From: Flemingiibacterium sp045636145
Lineage (GTDB): Bacteria; Bacillota; Clostridia; Oscillospirales; CAG-272
Assembly: GCA_045636145.1 (NCBI GenBank)
Contig: JAZTWV010000047.1
Location: 88,356-152,355, forward strand
Direction: 5' to 3'
Length of the DNA stretch: 64,000 nt
Shown: positions 15,980 to 25,166 of the stretch, piece by piece
Numbering within the stretch: position 1 is the stretch's first letter
Layout of the letters: every line of letters starts with the position of its first letter
Made by a program: the position numbers and the translations under genes
The notes under the pieces: model-generated
Told to the model about the DNA's origin: nothing
Databases searched by the model: none
What the model saw: the letters and a program-made list of their open reading frames with translations, nothing else

Positions 15980-17891
15980 CCCGAAGGAAAATGTTAAGCC
16001 CCCCAAGCGAAAGCTTGATATGGGTGCGCTTGGGCGTATCCTTAAGCTGCTTATAGAGTGTTATCCGAGGCTCGTTCCCCTAACGGCGGTATGTATTCTG
16101 TTTGCCGCAGTGGTAGCTTCAATTCCGTCGCTTTTTATACAGCGCGTTCTTGCGTCAATTGAAAAATGGTATCCTACACGTGATTTTGCAAGTGCCAGCA
16201 CCGAGATACTTCCGCTTATATTCACACTTGGCGGCATATATGTGGTATCTCTCATTGCTGTGGCTGTCCATTCTCAGCTTATGGCATATATCACTCAGGG
16301 CTTTCTCAGTAAGATGAGAATAAAAATGTTTGAGGGAATGCAGAATCTTCCCATCAGTTATTTTGACACAAACAAGCATGGCGATATCATGAGTCACTAT
16401 ACCAATGATATTGATACGCTCCGTCAGCTTGTATCACAGTCACTTCCCGCACTTCTTCAGTCGGCTGTAATAGTTGCGGTTGTGTTTTTCATTATGCTTT
16501 GGTACAGCATTCCCATGACGCTTGTTGTAGTTTTGGGAGTGTTTGCCATGATGCTCGTTTCGAAAAAGGTTGGCGGCGGTTCGGCAAAATATTTCATCCG
16601 TCAGCAGCAGGCAATAGGCAAGACCGAAGGCTTTATACAGGAAATGATGAACGGTCAAAAGGTCATTAAGGTGTTCTGCCATGAGGACGAGGCAAACCGC
16701 GATTTTGACAAGATAAACGACGCGCTTTATGAGGACAGCTACCGCGCCAATGCCTATGCAAATTCCCTTGGTCCCATTATCATGAATATCGGAAACGTGC
16801 TGTATGTGCTTATTGCAACCATCGGTGCGCTGTTTATAGTAGCCGGACTGCCGAATTTCAGCATTTCCGGTATGGTGTTTGGCATAAGCTTGCTTGTACC
16901 GTTTCTTAATATGACAAAGCAGTTTACAGGAAATATCAACAGCGTGTCTCAGCAGTTTAACGCTATAATTATGGCAATCGCCGGTGCTAAGCGCATATTT
17001 GCACTTATGGATCAGGAGCCTGAGACTGACGAGGGCTATGTTACCCTTGTAAACGCAAAGATTGATGAGAACGGCAATATTACGGAAACCGCAGAGCGTA
17101 CAGGAAAATGGGCGTGGAAGCATCCTCACGGTGACGGAACGCTGACCTATACGGAGCTTCGCGGTGACGTAAGACTAAATGAAGTTGATTTCGGTTATGT
17201 CGAGGATAAATTGGTGCTCCACGATATTTCCGTATACGCCGAGCCGGGACAAAAGGTTGCATTTGTAGGTGCTACAGGTGCCGGAAAGACCACTATTACC
17301 AATCTTATAAACCGTTTCTATGATATAGACGACGGAAAGATACGCTACGACGGCATCAATATAAACAAGATAAAGAAATCCGACCTTCGCCGTTCTCTCG
17401 GCATAGTTCTCCAGGAAACAAACCTGTTTACCGGTACGGTAATGGATAATATCCGATACGGCAGGCTTGACGTTTCCGACGAGGACTGCATAGCGGCGGC
17501 AAAGCTTGCAGGTGCAGATGATTTTATCACCCGCCTGCCCAGCGGATACAACACCGAGCTTACAAACAACGGTGCAAATCTCTCACAGGGACAGCGTCAG
17601 CTTATTGCCATTGCCCGTGCGGCTGTGGCAGACCCGCCTGTCATGATACTTGACGAAGCCACGTCAAGTATAGACACCCGCACCGAGGCGATAGTACAGC
17701 GCGGCATGGATAAGCTTATGGAGGGCAGAACGGTATTTGTTATCGCTCACAGACTCTCTACTGTCATGAATTCCGATGTTATAATGGTTCTTGACCACGG
17801 ACGCATAATTGAACGCGGAAGTCACGAAAAACTCATCGAAGAGAAGGGCACATATTACCGTCTCTACACCGGCGCATTTGAGCTTGAATAA
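15972..17891 (+). CDS. ABC exporter half-transporter, catalytically competent partner
   Basis: Second subunit of the heterodimeric exporter, 639 residues. ATG 15972 is preceded by AGGAGGGG and overlaps the stop of the first subunit. Six transmembrane helices lie within about residues 35-330. The nucleotide-binding domain has canonical Walker A GATGAGKTT (433-441) and Walker B ILDEATS with the catalytic Glu562, but its signature reads LSQGQ instead of LSGGQ. A 50-residue polar stretch precedes the NBD. The degenerate features of the two subunits are complementary, giving one consensus and one non-consensus ATP site. The operon is closed by the terminator at 17898-17942. Confidence 0.92.
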   Translation: MNNPKENVKPPKRKLDMGALGRILKLLIECYPRLVPLTAVCILFAAVVASIPSLFIQRVLASIEKWYPTRDFASASTEILPLIFTLGGIYVVSLIAVAVHSQLMAYITQGFLSKMRIKMFEGMQNLPISYFDTNKHGDIMSHYTNDIDTLRQLVSQSLPALLQSAVIVAVVFFIMLWYSIPMTLVVVLGVFAMMLVSKKVGGGSAKYFIRQQQAIGKTEGFIQEMMNGQKVIKVFCHEDEANRDFDKINDALYEDSYRANAYANSLGPIIMNIGNVLYVLIATIGALFIVAGLPNFSISGMVFGISLLVPFLNMTKQFTGNINSVSQQFNAIIMAIAGAKRIFALMDQEPETDEGYVTLVNAKIDENGNITETAERTGKWAWKHPHGDGTLTYTELRGDVRLNEVDFGYVEDKLVLHDISVYAEPGQKVAFVGATGAGKTTITNLINRFYDIDDGKIRYDGININKIKKSDLRRSLGIVLQETNLFTGTVMDNIRYGRLDVSDEDCIAAAKLAGADDFITRLPSGYNTELTNNGANLSQGQRQLIAIARAAVADPPVMILDEATSSIDTRTEAIVQRGMDKLMEGRTVFVIAHRLSTVMNSDVIMVLDHGRIIERGSHEKLIEEKGTYYRLYTGAFELE

Positions 17892-17897
17892 TAGAAA

Positions 17898-17942
17898 AGA
17901 CCGCCTGCAGGCTTTATAGCTTGGCAGACGGTCTCTTTTTTT
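17898..17942 (+). terminator. Terminator of the ABC exporter operon
   Basis: AGACCGCCTGC (17898-17908) pairs with GCAGACGGTCT (17924-17934) with one mismatch, followed by C and seven T. Confidence 0.88.
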
Positions 17943-18042
17943 GCGTAAAAACCGAAAATTTACGCTTTAGTCGGAATACTGAGGCGGCTTTATGTAATAA
18001 TATACCGTGAGTATAATTTTCGAAAATAACCTTGGAGCGGCT

Positions 18043-19128
18043 ATGGAGAAAAAGAAAAAATTTCTTATTTCTGCGGTATATTATCTGACGATTTCCGCTA
18101 TTGTGTTTCTTTTTTTAAAGTATGCAGTATTTGTCATAATGCCATTTGTTATAGGCTTTGCCGTGGCGGCGGTACTTAATCCGGCGGTACGCTTTTTCTG
18201 CGGAAAATTTGATATGAAGCGTAAACCCACAGCTCTGCTTATTCTGCTTCTTTTTTATGCTACGATAGGTATGCTTGCAACTGTGCTTGTGGTACGTATG
18301 ACGGTAACGGTGGGGGCGGTATCGGAAAAGCTTCCGGGACTTTATGCGGATACGGTAGAGCCCGCTCTTGGCAGAGCCTTTGAATATGTTAACCGTCTGA
18401 TAGCGAGATTTGACAGAGTGCCGGATAATGAGCTTGCCGATGCCTTAACGTCGTTTTTTAACTCCCTTAAAAGCTCTATCGGAGAAACCGTGTCAAACAT
18501 ATCGGTTCGAGCCATAACAGCACTTTCAGGACTTGCGGCGGCAGTTCCGAAGTTTATTATAGAGCTTCTTTTTGCGGTGATATCAAGCTTTTTCTTTATT
18601 ATCGACTATGAAAAGATTGTAGGATATATAAAATCCCGACTGCCCACAAGGGCAATCGGGATAATGACGGATCTCAGAGACAAGTTTTTTGTCACCGTCA
18701 TAAAATATATTCGCTCCTACGCGCTCATAATGCTCATAACCTTTGCGGAGCTGTTTTTCGGACTGATTTTACTTGGATGTGAAAACGCGGCACTGTATGC
18801 ATTCCTGATTGCCTTATTTGACGTCCTTCCCGTGGTTGGGACTGGAGCGATCATGATACCGTGGGCTATTATTGAGCTTATACGGGGCAATCTGCGATAC
18901 GGAATAGGACTCATTGTGCTCTGGGCAATAATAACCGTAGTCAGAAACATTATTGAGCCGAAAATTGTAGGTACGCAGGTGGGACTCCCTCCGCTTCTGA
19001 CGCTTATATCAATGTTCGTCGGAAGCAAGCTGTTCGGCTTTTTCGGCCTTATCGCACTGCCTCTTGGAATGTCAATAGCTCTGTCGGTAATAAGGGAACG
19101 AAATCAGCTAACGTCAGGGACAAAATAA
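18043..19128 (+). CDS. YtvI-like AI-2E family membrane protein
   Basis: Polytopic membrane protein, 361 residues from the ATG at 18043, which has TTGGAG upstream; a GTG at 18007 in frame lacks one. It belongs to the AI-2E/PerM family: two N-terminal helices, an extracytoplasmic-looking helical domain around residues 80-165, then a helical core with the conserved LIALFDVLPVVGTGAIMIPW and IIEPKIVGTQVGLPPLLTL blocks. The best-matching subgroup in Firmicutes is annotated as sporulation integral membrane protein YtvI; the transported substrate is not known. Its 3' end overlaps the convergent subtilase gene by 25 bases and no terminator separates them. Confidence 0.85.
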   Translation: MEKKKKFLISAVYYLTISAIVFLFLKYAVFVIMPFVIGFAVAAVLNPAVRFFCGKFDMKRKPTALLILLLFYATIGMLATVLVVRMTVTVGAVSEKLPGLYADTVEPALGRAFEYVNRLIARFDRVPDNELADALTSFFNSLKSSIGETVSNISVRAITALSGLAAAVPKFIIELLFAVISSFFFIIDYEKIVGYIKSRLPTRAIGIMTDLRDKFFVTVIKYIRSYALIMLITFAELFFGLILLGCENAALYAFLIALFDVLPVVGTGAIMIPWAIIELIRGNLRYGIGLIVLWAIITVVRNIIEPKIVGTQVGLPPLLTLISMFVGSKLFGFFGLIALPLGMSIALSVIRERNQLTSGTK

Positions 19129-21977
19129 GGATTTCCCATTCTTACTACCGTGGAATTACCGGCATAGTCGAATATGTCAATATACAGGTATTCGCCCATA
19201 AGCTCTGATATGTCGTACAGATCCTTGTCAATAGGGTATGCCTCTTCGGAATCGCTGTCAACGACGGAAGCTCGCATAACGAGGTGATTGTCCTCGGTTT
19301 TGATGAAAAGTGCCGGTTTGTCGTCAACAGTCAGAAAATCTGCGGATATAAGCTTTGGAGCTTCGGTGTCAAGACGGATGTCATAAGAAAATGAGTCCTT
19401 TGTAAGGGATATGGGTTTTGTGTAGCTTACGGTTATTTTGTACACGCCGTCGGGATAAATATAGGACACATTATCGGCGGCACGACCGTTCCAAAGCGGT
19501 AGTGATTCCGAGGTCGCCATGCCTGTTGAGCGGCTGATATAGGTGCGCGGAACTGTGCTGAAGTGGCGTTCTTCAATAACAGCACCATTAGAATAGGTGA
19601 CAGTTACGCTTACATCACTGACAGTGCGAAGAAGACCGAAGTTGAGCATAAGCTCACTGTTATTTCTGTCAATTACAGGGGAGAATGCCATGGCGTTTTT
19701 GTCAAATTCCGTTTTGCTGTTTCGCTCACCGTGGGTGTCAGCACCGAGAATAAGCCTGTTTGATGGGGAAATATCCCGATTGCTGATTTTTCTGTATACG
19801 TAAACTCCGTCAAGAACCGCAGGCTTTCCGTCATATAAGGATGCTTCAACATATGGAGCCGCGGCGAAGCTGCCGGAGAATCCCGCAAAGGGAACTTTTG
19901 ATGTCTCATCGCCGCTTGTGAGGCGTACAAAGCCTTCGATGAAGAATCCGTTTTTCCATGCGCTTTTGTATTTATGGTATGTTGCCGCGTCAAGCTCTGC
20001 CACGATTTCAAAGGTTTCACTGCCGCCGGCAGGAAGCGTGAAAGAATAGGGGGAATAATCGGGAGAGGCAGAATTCAGCTCATATGAGGAGCTGCCAAGC
20101 ATTACTTTTGCGCCTGTAAACTCACAAAAACCAGTGGAAAATGCCAGCGTATCGGATGGATTCTTACCAAGCCTTATATGGAGCGAATCACGCGGATTTT
20201 CCGCATCAAGCTCGGCATAGGTGTATTCGCTAAAGCCGTCAGAGCCGATAATGGCATCAAGTGTGCACTCCTTCGGTGTATCTGAAAGATTTCTTGCAGT
20301 CACTTTAAACTGGAGTATGCGTGTGTGACCGTCGCCAAGCTCTGCTTTGTGTGTACCGTTTGATGTAAGAAGCAGTTCTGCTGAAAGTGCTGATGTCAGA
20401 TTGGCGTTTCCGCCGCCCTGTGTTCGCGGTGAGAAGACAGTATCTTTGGGGTACTGAGCCATAAGCTCGGCTGAACTAACAAGGAGTGACTTCACAGTGC
20501 CCGCAATATCCGCGCTGTCGGTAAGCTTCGTTTCGCATAGAAGCTTCTGCTTTATAACCGCACACATTCCTGCTACCTTTGCCGCAGAAGCTGTGGTGGA
20601 GCTTATGCTGGCGTAGCTTCCGTCGGGGGAGGCGCACTGCACATTTTCACCCACTGCGGTAAGGTCGGGCTTCAGACCAAGCTCAGGAGTTGTGCCGCCT
20701 GCCGAATATGACGAGGGTGAGGGAGTAGGGCGTTTCTTCGTTGAAAACAGCTTACTTGCATCAAGAGATATACGCTGATCCTCGGCGTTTTTCAAGTGTC
20801 TGCCGTTCTCGCCGGAGATTATGACAGCAGGTATGGTTGACTCTGAAATGTCTATTTTCGTGTTGAGGGCAGAGAGGGAATCCGGCTGATTGTCAGTTAC
20901 TATCATTCCCACAGCTCCCCTAGCGGCGGCATTTTTTGCTTTTTCGTTAAAGCTTATCTCGCCGCGAGACACTACCGCAATTTTACCTGTAATGTCGCCT
21001 GCTTTAATAAAATCATCGGGTGTTCCGAAACCGTCGATGATCGCATATTGGAGAGTCCTGCCGTCAAAAAACGAAGCAAATGTTTTGCCGTCTGTTGCGG
21101 TTCTGTATAGATAGTTTGAGTCTCCGTAAGGGATTGATTTTCCGTCAGACAGCGTGAAAAACTCCGATTCCACAATATTGCTCTCGGATGAGCCTACAGT
21201 GAGGACCTCAGGAATCGTACCGGGCCATGCTACCGTGCCTGTGTCCGGGAAGTCGGTTGGAATATCGGCGGTTTCATACTCAAGCTCGTAAATTGTTTTT
21301 TTGCCGTATTCGATCACATCTCCTGCCGGAGCAACAACAATGACACCTGCCTCGGAGGCGGCTTTTACTGCTTCGGTAAGCGCCACTGATGCAGGGTCAA
21401 ATTCAACGCCGCATGGGTCTGCAAGCGTTATCAGTATTACATCCGCACCAAGTGCCACGGCATCTTCTATGGCACATACCATGGCGCGCTCGCTTACGCT
21501 GTCCGTGCTGTCGGAATATACCTTCATGGCAAGTACCTGCGCTTCAGGGGCGGCACCGCCGGCGGCAGGATTTTTTTCTTTTAACCCCGATGCGTTACCG
21601 GCGGCAACGGATATCATTGCCGTTCCGTGATCGCTGTACCGCTCATTTGTCACATCGGCATCTCCGTCACCGTAATCGTAGGCAAAGGGGATTTTTTCGC
21701 TTACATAAAAAGATGTTGCATCCGATTCGCCTTTTTTTGCGTATGTATTCCCGATAAGTTCATCGCTTGTCTCTTTGGTAAGGGCGTTTTCGGTGTCTGT
21801 TATAATAAAGCTTTCGTGGGTCAGCGAAAATCCGTTATCAAGCACCGCAATGCGCATTCCGGCACCGTTATATGTGGCGGTGGGGGGATTTTCCGCCGGC
21901 GCACTTGCAAAAACGGGCGATGTGCCGACAGCAAGGGTGCATATCAGTGCCAGAGCTGTGATTTTATGTGATTTCAT
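19104..21977 (-). CDS. Secreted S8 (subtilase) paralogue lacking catalytic residues
   Basis: Large exported protein with subtilisin fold, 957 residues from ATG 21977 (AAGGAGAACATCT upstream). A signal peptide covers residues 1-25. The Asp motif (AVLDNGF, Asp47) and His motif (SDHGTAM, His117) are present. The Ser motif, normally GTSMAAP, reads STTASAA at 460-466, putting Thr462 where the nucleophile should be, and the oxyanion Asn is replaced by Asp220 (APAGD). There is no I9-like propeptide. A PA-type insert lies near 285-400, followed by beta-sandwich domains like those of C5a-peptidase-type subtilases. It follows the next gene by 17 bases in one operon. I infer a pseudoprotease acting as a binding or regulatory partner; residual activity cannot be excluded. 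Confidence 0.85.
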   Translation of the reverse strand: MKSHKITALALICTLAVGTSPVFASAPAENPPTATYNGAGMRIAVLDNGFSLTHESFIITDTENALTKETSDELIGNTYAKKGESDATSFYVSEKIPFAYDYGDGDADVTNERYSDHGTAMISVAAGNASGLKEKNPAAGGAAPEAQVLAMKVYSDSTDSVSERAMVCAIEDAVALGADVILITLADPCGVEFDPASVALTEAVKAASEAGVIVVAPAGDVIEYGKKTIYELEYETADIPTDFPDTGTVAWPGTIPEVLTVGSSESNIVESEFFTLSDGKSIPYGDSNYLYRTATDGKTFASFFDGRTLQYAIIDGFGTPDDFIKAGDITGKIAVVSRGEISFNEKAKNAAARGAVGMIVTDNQPDSLSALNTKIDISESTIPAVIISGENGRHLKNAEDQRISLDASKLFSTKKRPTPSPSSYSAGGTTPELGLKPDLTAVGENVQCASPDGSYASISSTTASAAKVAGMCAVIKQKLLCETKLTDSADIAGTVKSLLVSSAELMAQYPKDTVFSPRTQGGGNANLTSALSAELLLTSNGTHKAELGDGHTRILQFKVTARNLSDTPKECTLDAIIGSDGFSEYTYAELDAENPRDSLHIRLGKNPSDTLAFSTGFCEFTGAKVMLGSSSYELNSASPDYSPYSFTLPAGGSETFEIVAELDAATYHKYKSAWKNGFFIEGFVRLTSGDETSKVPFAGFSGSFAAAPYVEASLYDGKPAVLDGVYVYRKISNRDISPSNRLILGADTHGERNSKTEFDKNAMAFSPVIDRNNSELMLNFGLLRTVSDVSVTVTYSNGAVIEERHFSTVPRTYISRSTGMATSESLPLWNGRAADNVSYIYPDGVYKITVSYTKPISLTKDSFSYDIRLDTEAPKLISADFLTVDDKPALFIKTEDNHLVMRASVVDSDSEEAYPIDKDLYDISELMGEYLYIDIFDYAGNSTVVRMGNPYFVPDVS

Positions 21978-21993
21978 AGATGTTCTCCTTAAT

Positions 21994-24900
21994 TCAGGCG
22001 GAAAGCTCTGAAAGATCAAGTTTGCCGACCGTGATATTGTAGGCGAAGTCGATTATTTCATAATACAGCGTGTCACCGCTGTATGCGCCAATATCAAATT
22101 CTGCCGATTCGCCGTGAGCGAGCACGGAAAATGCGTTGTTAGCGTCATTTTCATAGATATTTATGATTCTCACTCCAAGGTCATCGTGTGCGCTTATGGA
22201 AAGCTTGTCTCCCAAAAGTGACGCCGATACGAGGGTGGGAGCATTTGTATCTATTTTTACATCATAGGTGTAGGTCTGCTTTGGTTCGCCTTTGTAATCG
22301 AGTACATATTCAAGTGCCACGCGGTATGTGCCGTCGGGGAGCTTGTAACGGCTGTACATACCGTCACTTCCGTCCCATGTGAACCTGAAAACAGTAACCT
22401 CATCCGCGCCCTTGATTTTGCTGAAATAGGGGAAGCTTGACGAGAATACAGTATTTCCGTCTTTATCCGTGACGGTCATTTTGGAGCTTTTTGCGTTGCG
22501 CAGAGCGGAAGCACCAAAGCTTATATCGTCCGCATTTTCGTCACCGTTTGGGGAAAATGCGATGGTGGTGCGGTCGTATGTAGCGGTGTCTGAGAAAATA
22601 TCGGCTCCTGCCGGAACATATTTGCCGTTTACCTTTACATAGAATTTCGAGCCGTCAAACATTTCGGTCTCGCCGGCGTAGGCATCGCCGTCAAGAATGG
22701 GAGCGGATGCCCAATCGCCCACATAGCCCATGTAGGGCATGGAAACCGCTGTTCCGTCTGCTTCGCAGAAGACAAACCCTTCGGCGAAATAACCGTTTGT
22801 GAACACGCCTGCAAGCCTGTCATGGTAAGCTTTATCGAGGGTGATACGGAGACCGATGATTTGCTCTGCACCGCCTTCAAGCGTGAAGCAAAGTGGGGTG
22901 TAATCTTTGGCGTATTTGTTGAGGTTTCCGCCCATATCGGATGTTATATGTGATACGCTGTCCGCTTCTGCGGTGAGAGTGCTGTAATATTCCGATTTGC
23001 CGTTGTAGGAAAGCCTTGTAAATCCGTCGTTTGTAAGCGACACGCCGAGGCTTACATCAAGGGGCGCGTCGGTGAGATTTTTTACCGTTACATTAAAACT
23101 AACATAATCGGCGAGCTTGTCGTAAAGCTCGGCTTTTGCCACGCCCGTATCTGTGAGGGTGAGCGAGATTTTTTGACTTAGTGCGGCATCAATATTTATA
23201 AGTCCCGCACCCTGTGCTCTGGGAGAATATTCCGTTCCGTTTTTCTGTATGACAGGTACAGCGGTATTCATGAGCGCATTTTTAACCTTCAGCGCGATAG
23301 CGGCACTGTCCGATGCTCCGCGGTCACGCTCACGCTCAAGGAGCAGAGCACCGACGGCGGAAAGCTGAGGTGCCGCCATGGAGGTTCCGGAGCTTGCACC
23401 GTATCCGCCCCCAACGATAGTGCTGAGCACACCGCCGCCAACTGCGGATATATCGGGCTTCAGCGTAAGGGACGGAGTTGTTCCGTATGATGAGTAGGCG
23501 GATATGCGGCCTGCCGCGTCCCCGATTTCGCGTGTAGTATAGTTTATCGGGAAGGTAACGGTGTGCACCGCTTCATCAATGAGTGCCTGTCCGTCGGCTT
23601 TGCGTATAGCAACAGCAGGAATGGGCGCACCCGTAAGCTCCATGTTGATATAATCTTCGTCGGTGTTGTTGTAAACTATAACTCCAATAGCACCGAAGCT
23701 TTCGGCAACGGCGGCTTTTTCTGTAAATGGAATCGTTCCGCGTGACACGAGTGCCATCTTTTCGGCAACGTCTATACCCTCGTAATCTGCCGCTTCACCT
23801 ATGCCCGGGATGACCGCGTATTCCACGGTTTTGCCGCCGAAATATTTTCCGAACGGGGTATCAAGAACTCCGCCCACTATATTTGTGTCGGTATATTCAA
23901 CATAAAGCTCGCTGTTTTGCCCATGTTTAAAATGCATGGAATAGTACACGCTGTTATCGACACTTGCGGTGGACATAACAGAGCCTGCGGAAGCAGGGGA
24001 GCTTAATGTTCCGTAGTCGGTATAGCTTGCAAGGGGCAGGCGGATATCGGCGTTTTCATAAATGGTGCTTCTATCGGCAGTGGTGCTGTCGTTTCCCACT
24101 GCGGCTACGATAATACAGCCGTTCTTTTCGGCTTCGTCAAGAAGCGCGGAAAGCCCTATTATTTCCGACGGGGAAGCAGAGCCGGAGTAGTGACCTATGC
24201 TTAAATTTATAACATCAGCACCAAGCTTCAGCGCATCTTCAAGGGCGGCGATGAGAGCCTTGTCCGAAGCCGCTGTTCCCTCGTCGTTGAATATCTTCAT
24301 AAGGAGAAGCTGGCATCCGGGGGCAATTCCGTGCATAGCACTGATATCCGTCTTGCCGGCACCGATGATACCTGCCACATGAGTGCCGTGATTTGATGTG
24401 GCTGTGTATACGTCCGTGTCCTTGTAGGCATAGTCGTACATGAACGGTATTTTTGAATTGTAATAGAGAGGGGCGATGTTTGTGGAATTTTGCAGGGCAT
24501 TCAGCCGTCCCGGACCGATTACCGTGGCAAATGCGGACAGGTCGAGGGTGTTTGTAACATCACATGAGAATGCAGGGTGAGTTATATCGAATCCGCTGTC
24601 AAGCACAGCCACTTTAACGCCGTCACCGTCGAGACCGGCGGCTTCTGCGGCAGAGTATCCTATAAGTGTGGCGGCACTCATGTCGCTCTCGGTGATTTTT
24701 GCATCAAGTGCCTCATATTCAACACTGCGGTATACTTTTTTAACAAAATCGAAGCTTTCAATACGCCAAAGGGCGTTTTCCGGTATCTCTCCGGAAAATC
24801 CGCAGAGCAGAGTGTCGTATATGTAATCATATTTAAAGTCCGGAAGCTTTGCGCTTATCATTTCGGCGCAGTTTTTTGCATATTCGGAGACATTTTCGTG

Positions 24901-25017
24901 ATTTTTAGGTACAAGCTCAACTATTACGTCCTGTGTCGCGTTAGCAGGAGCAGACACAGCGGCACAGGGGACTATAGCTTGTGCCAGAAGCAGTATGAGA
25001 GTGATAATCTTTTTCAT
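21994..25017 (-). CDS. Secreted S8 family (subtilisin-like) serine protease
   Basis: Exported subtilase, 1007 residues. Domains in order: signal peptide (1-23), an inhibitor-I9-like propeptide (about 28-102), the catalytic domain with Asp140 (AVLDSGF), His210 (NHGTHVAG), oxyanion Asn309 (AAVGND) and Ser546 (SGTSMAAP), interrupted by a PA-type insert at about 365-490, then a C5a-peptidase-like Fn3 region and a C-terminal FlgD-like Ig domain (AFSPNGDENADD and the ELRI-type repeats). No LPXTG or other visible wall anchor follows, so it is probably released or held by non-covalent contacts. It is the first gene of a two-gene operon with the inactive paralogue. Likely roles are extracellular protein digestion or surface-protein processing. 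Confidence 0.92.
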   Translation of the reverse strand: MKKIITLILLLAQAIVPCAAVSAPANATQDVIVELVPKNHENVSEYAKNCAEMISAKLPDFKYDYIYDTLLCGFSGEIPENALWRIESFDFVKKVYRSVEYEALDAKITESDMSAATLIGYSAAEAAGLDGDGVKVAVLDSGFDITHPAFSCDVTNTLDLSAFATVIGPGRLNALQNSTNIAPLYYNSKIPFMYDYAYKDTDVYTATSNHGTHVAGIIGAGKTDISAMHGIAPGCQLLLMKIFNDEGTAASDKALIAALEDALKLGADVINLSIGHYSGSASPSEIIGLSALLDEAEKNGCIIVAAVGNDSTTADRSTIYENADIRLPLASYTDYGTLSSPASAGSVMSTASVDNSVYYSMHFKHGQNSELYVEYTDTNIVGGVLDTPFGKYFGGKTVEYAVIPGIGEAADYEGIDVAEKMALVSRGTIPFTEKAAVAESFGAIGVIVYNNTDEDYINMELTGAPIPAVAIRKADGQALIDEAVHTVTFPINYTTREIGDAAGRISAYSSYGTTPSLTLKPDISAVGGGVLSTIVGGGYGASSGTSMAAPQLSAVGALLLERERDRGASDSAAIALKVKNALMNTAVPVIQKNGTEYSPRAQGAGLINIDAALSQKISLTLTDTGVAKAELYDKLADYVSFNVTVKNLTDAPLDVSLGVSLTNDGFTRLSYNGKSEYYSTLTAEADSVSHITSDMGGNLNKYAKDYTPLCFTLEGGAEQIIGLRITLDKAYHDRLAGVFTNGYFAEGFVFCEADGTAVSMPYMGYVGDWASAPILDGDAYAGETEMFDGSKFYVKVNGKYVPAGADIFSDTATYDRTTIAFSPNGDENADDISFGASALRNAKSSKMTVTDKDGNTVFSSSFPYFSKIKGADEVTVFRFTWDGSDGMYSRYKLPDGTYRVALEYVLDYKGEPKQTYTYDVKIDTNAPTLVSASLLGDKLSISAHDDLGVRIINIYENDANNAFSVLAHGESAEFDIGAYSGDTLYYEIIDFAYNITVGKLDLSELSA

Positions 25018-25054
25018 TTTTTAAATTCCTTGGTCATTTTTGCAGTATACAACA

Positions 25055-25083
25055 ATTATAACATGGGACGCCTCTAAAATCAA
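25055..25083 (-). promoter_or_regulatory. Promoter of the subtilase operon
   Basis: On the minus strand TTGATT (25078-25083), 17-base spacer, TATAAT (25055-25060), about 38 bases before the ATG at 25017. Confidence 0.7.
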
Positions 25084-25122
25084 TGTAATATTTGTGTATA
25101 GTATGAAAATATTGAACGCCAA

Positions 25123-25159
25123 GTAAAAATCCCCCCGATTTGCGAGCACAAATCGGGGG
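25123..25159 (-). terminator. Terminator of panT-coaX
   Basis: CCCCCGATTTG (25132-25142) pairs with CAAATCGGGGG (25149-25159). Read on the minus strand the stem is followed by GATTTTTACTT and starts 7 bases after the coaX stop. A shorter T-run on the other side makes it partly bidirectional. Confidence 0.85.
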
Positions 25160-25166
25160 AATGTTT

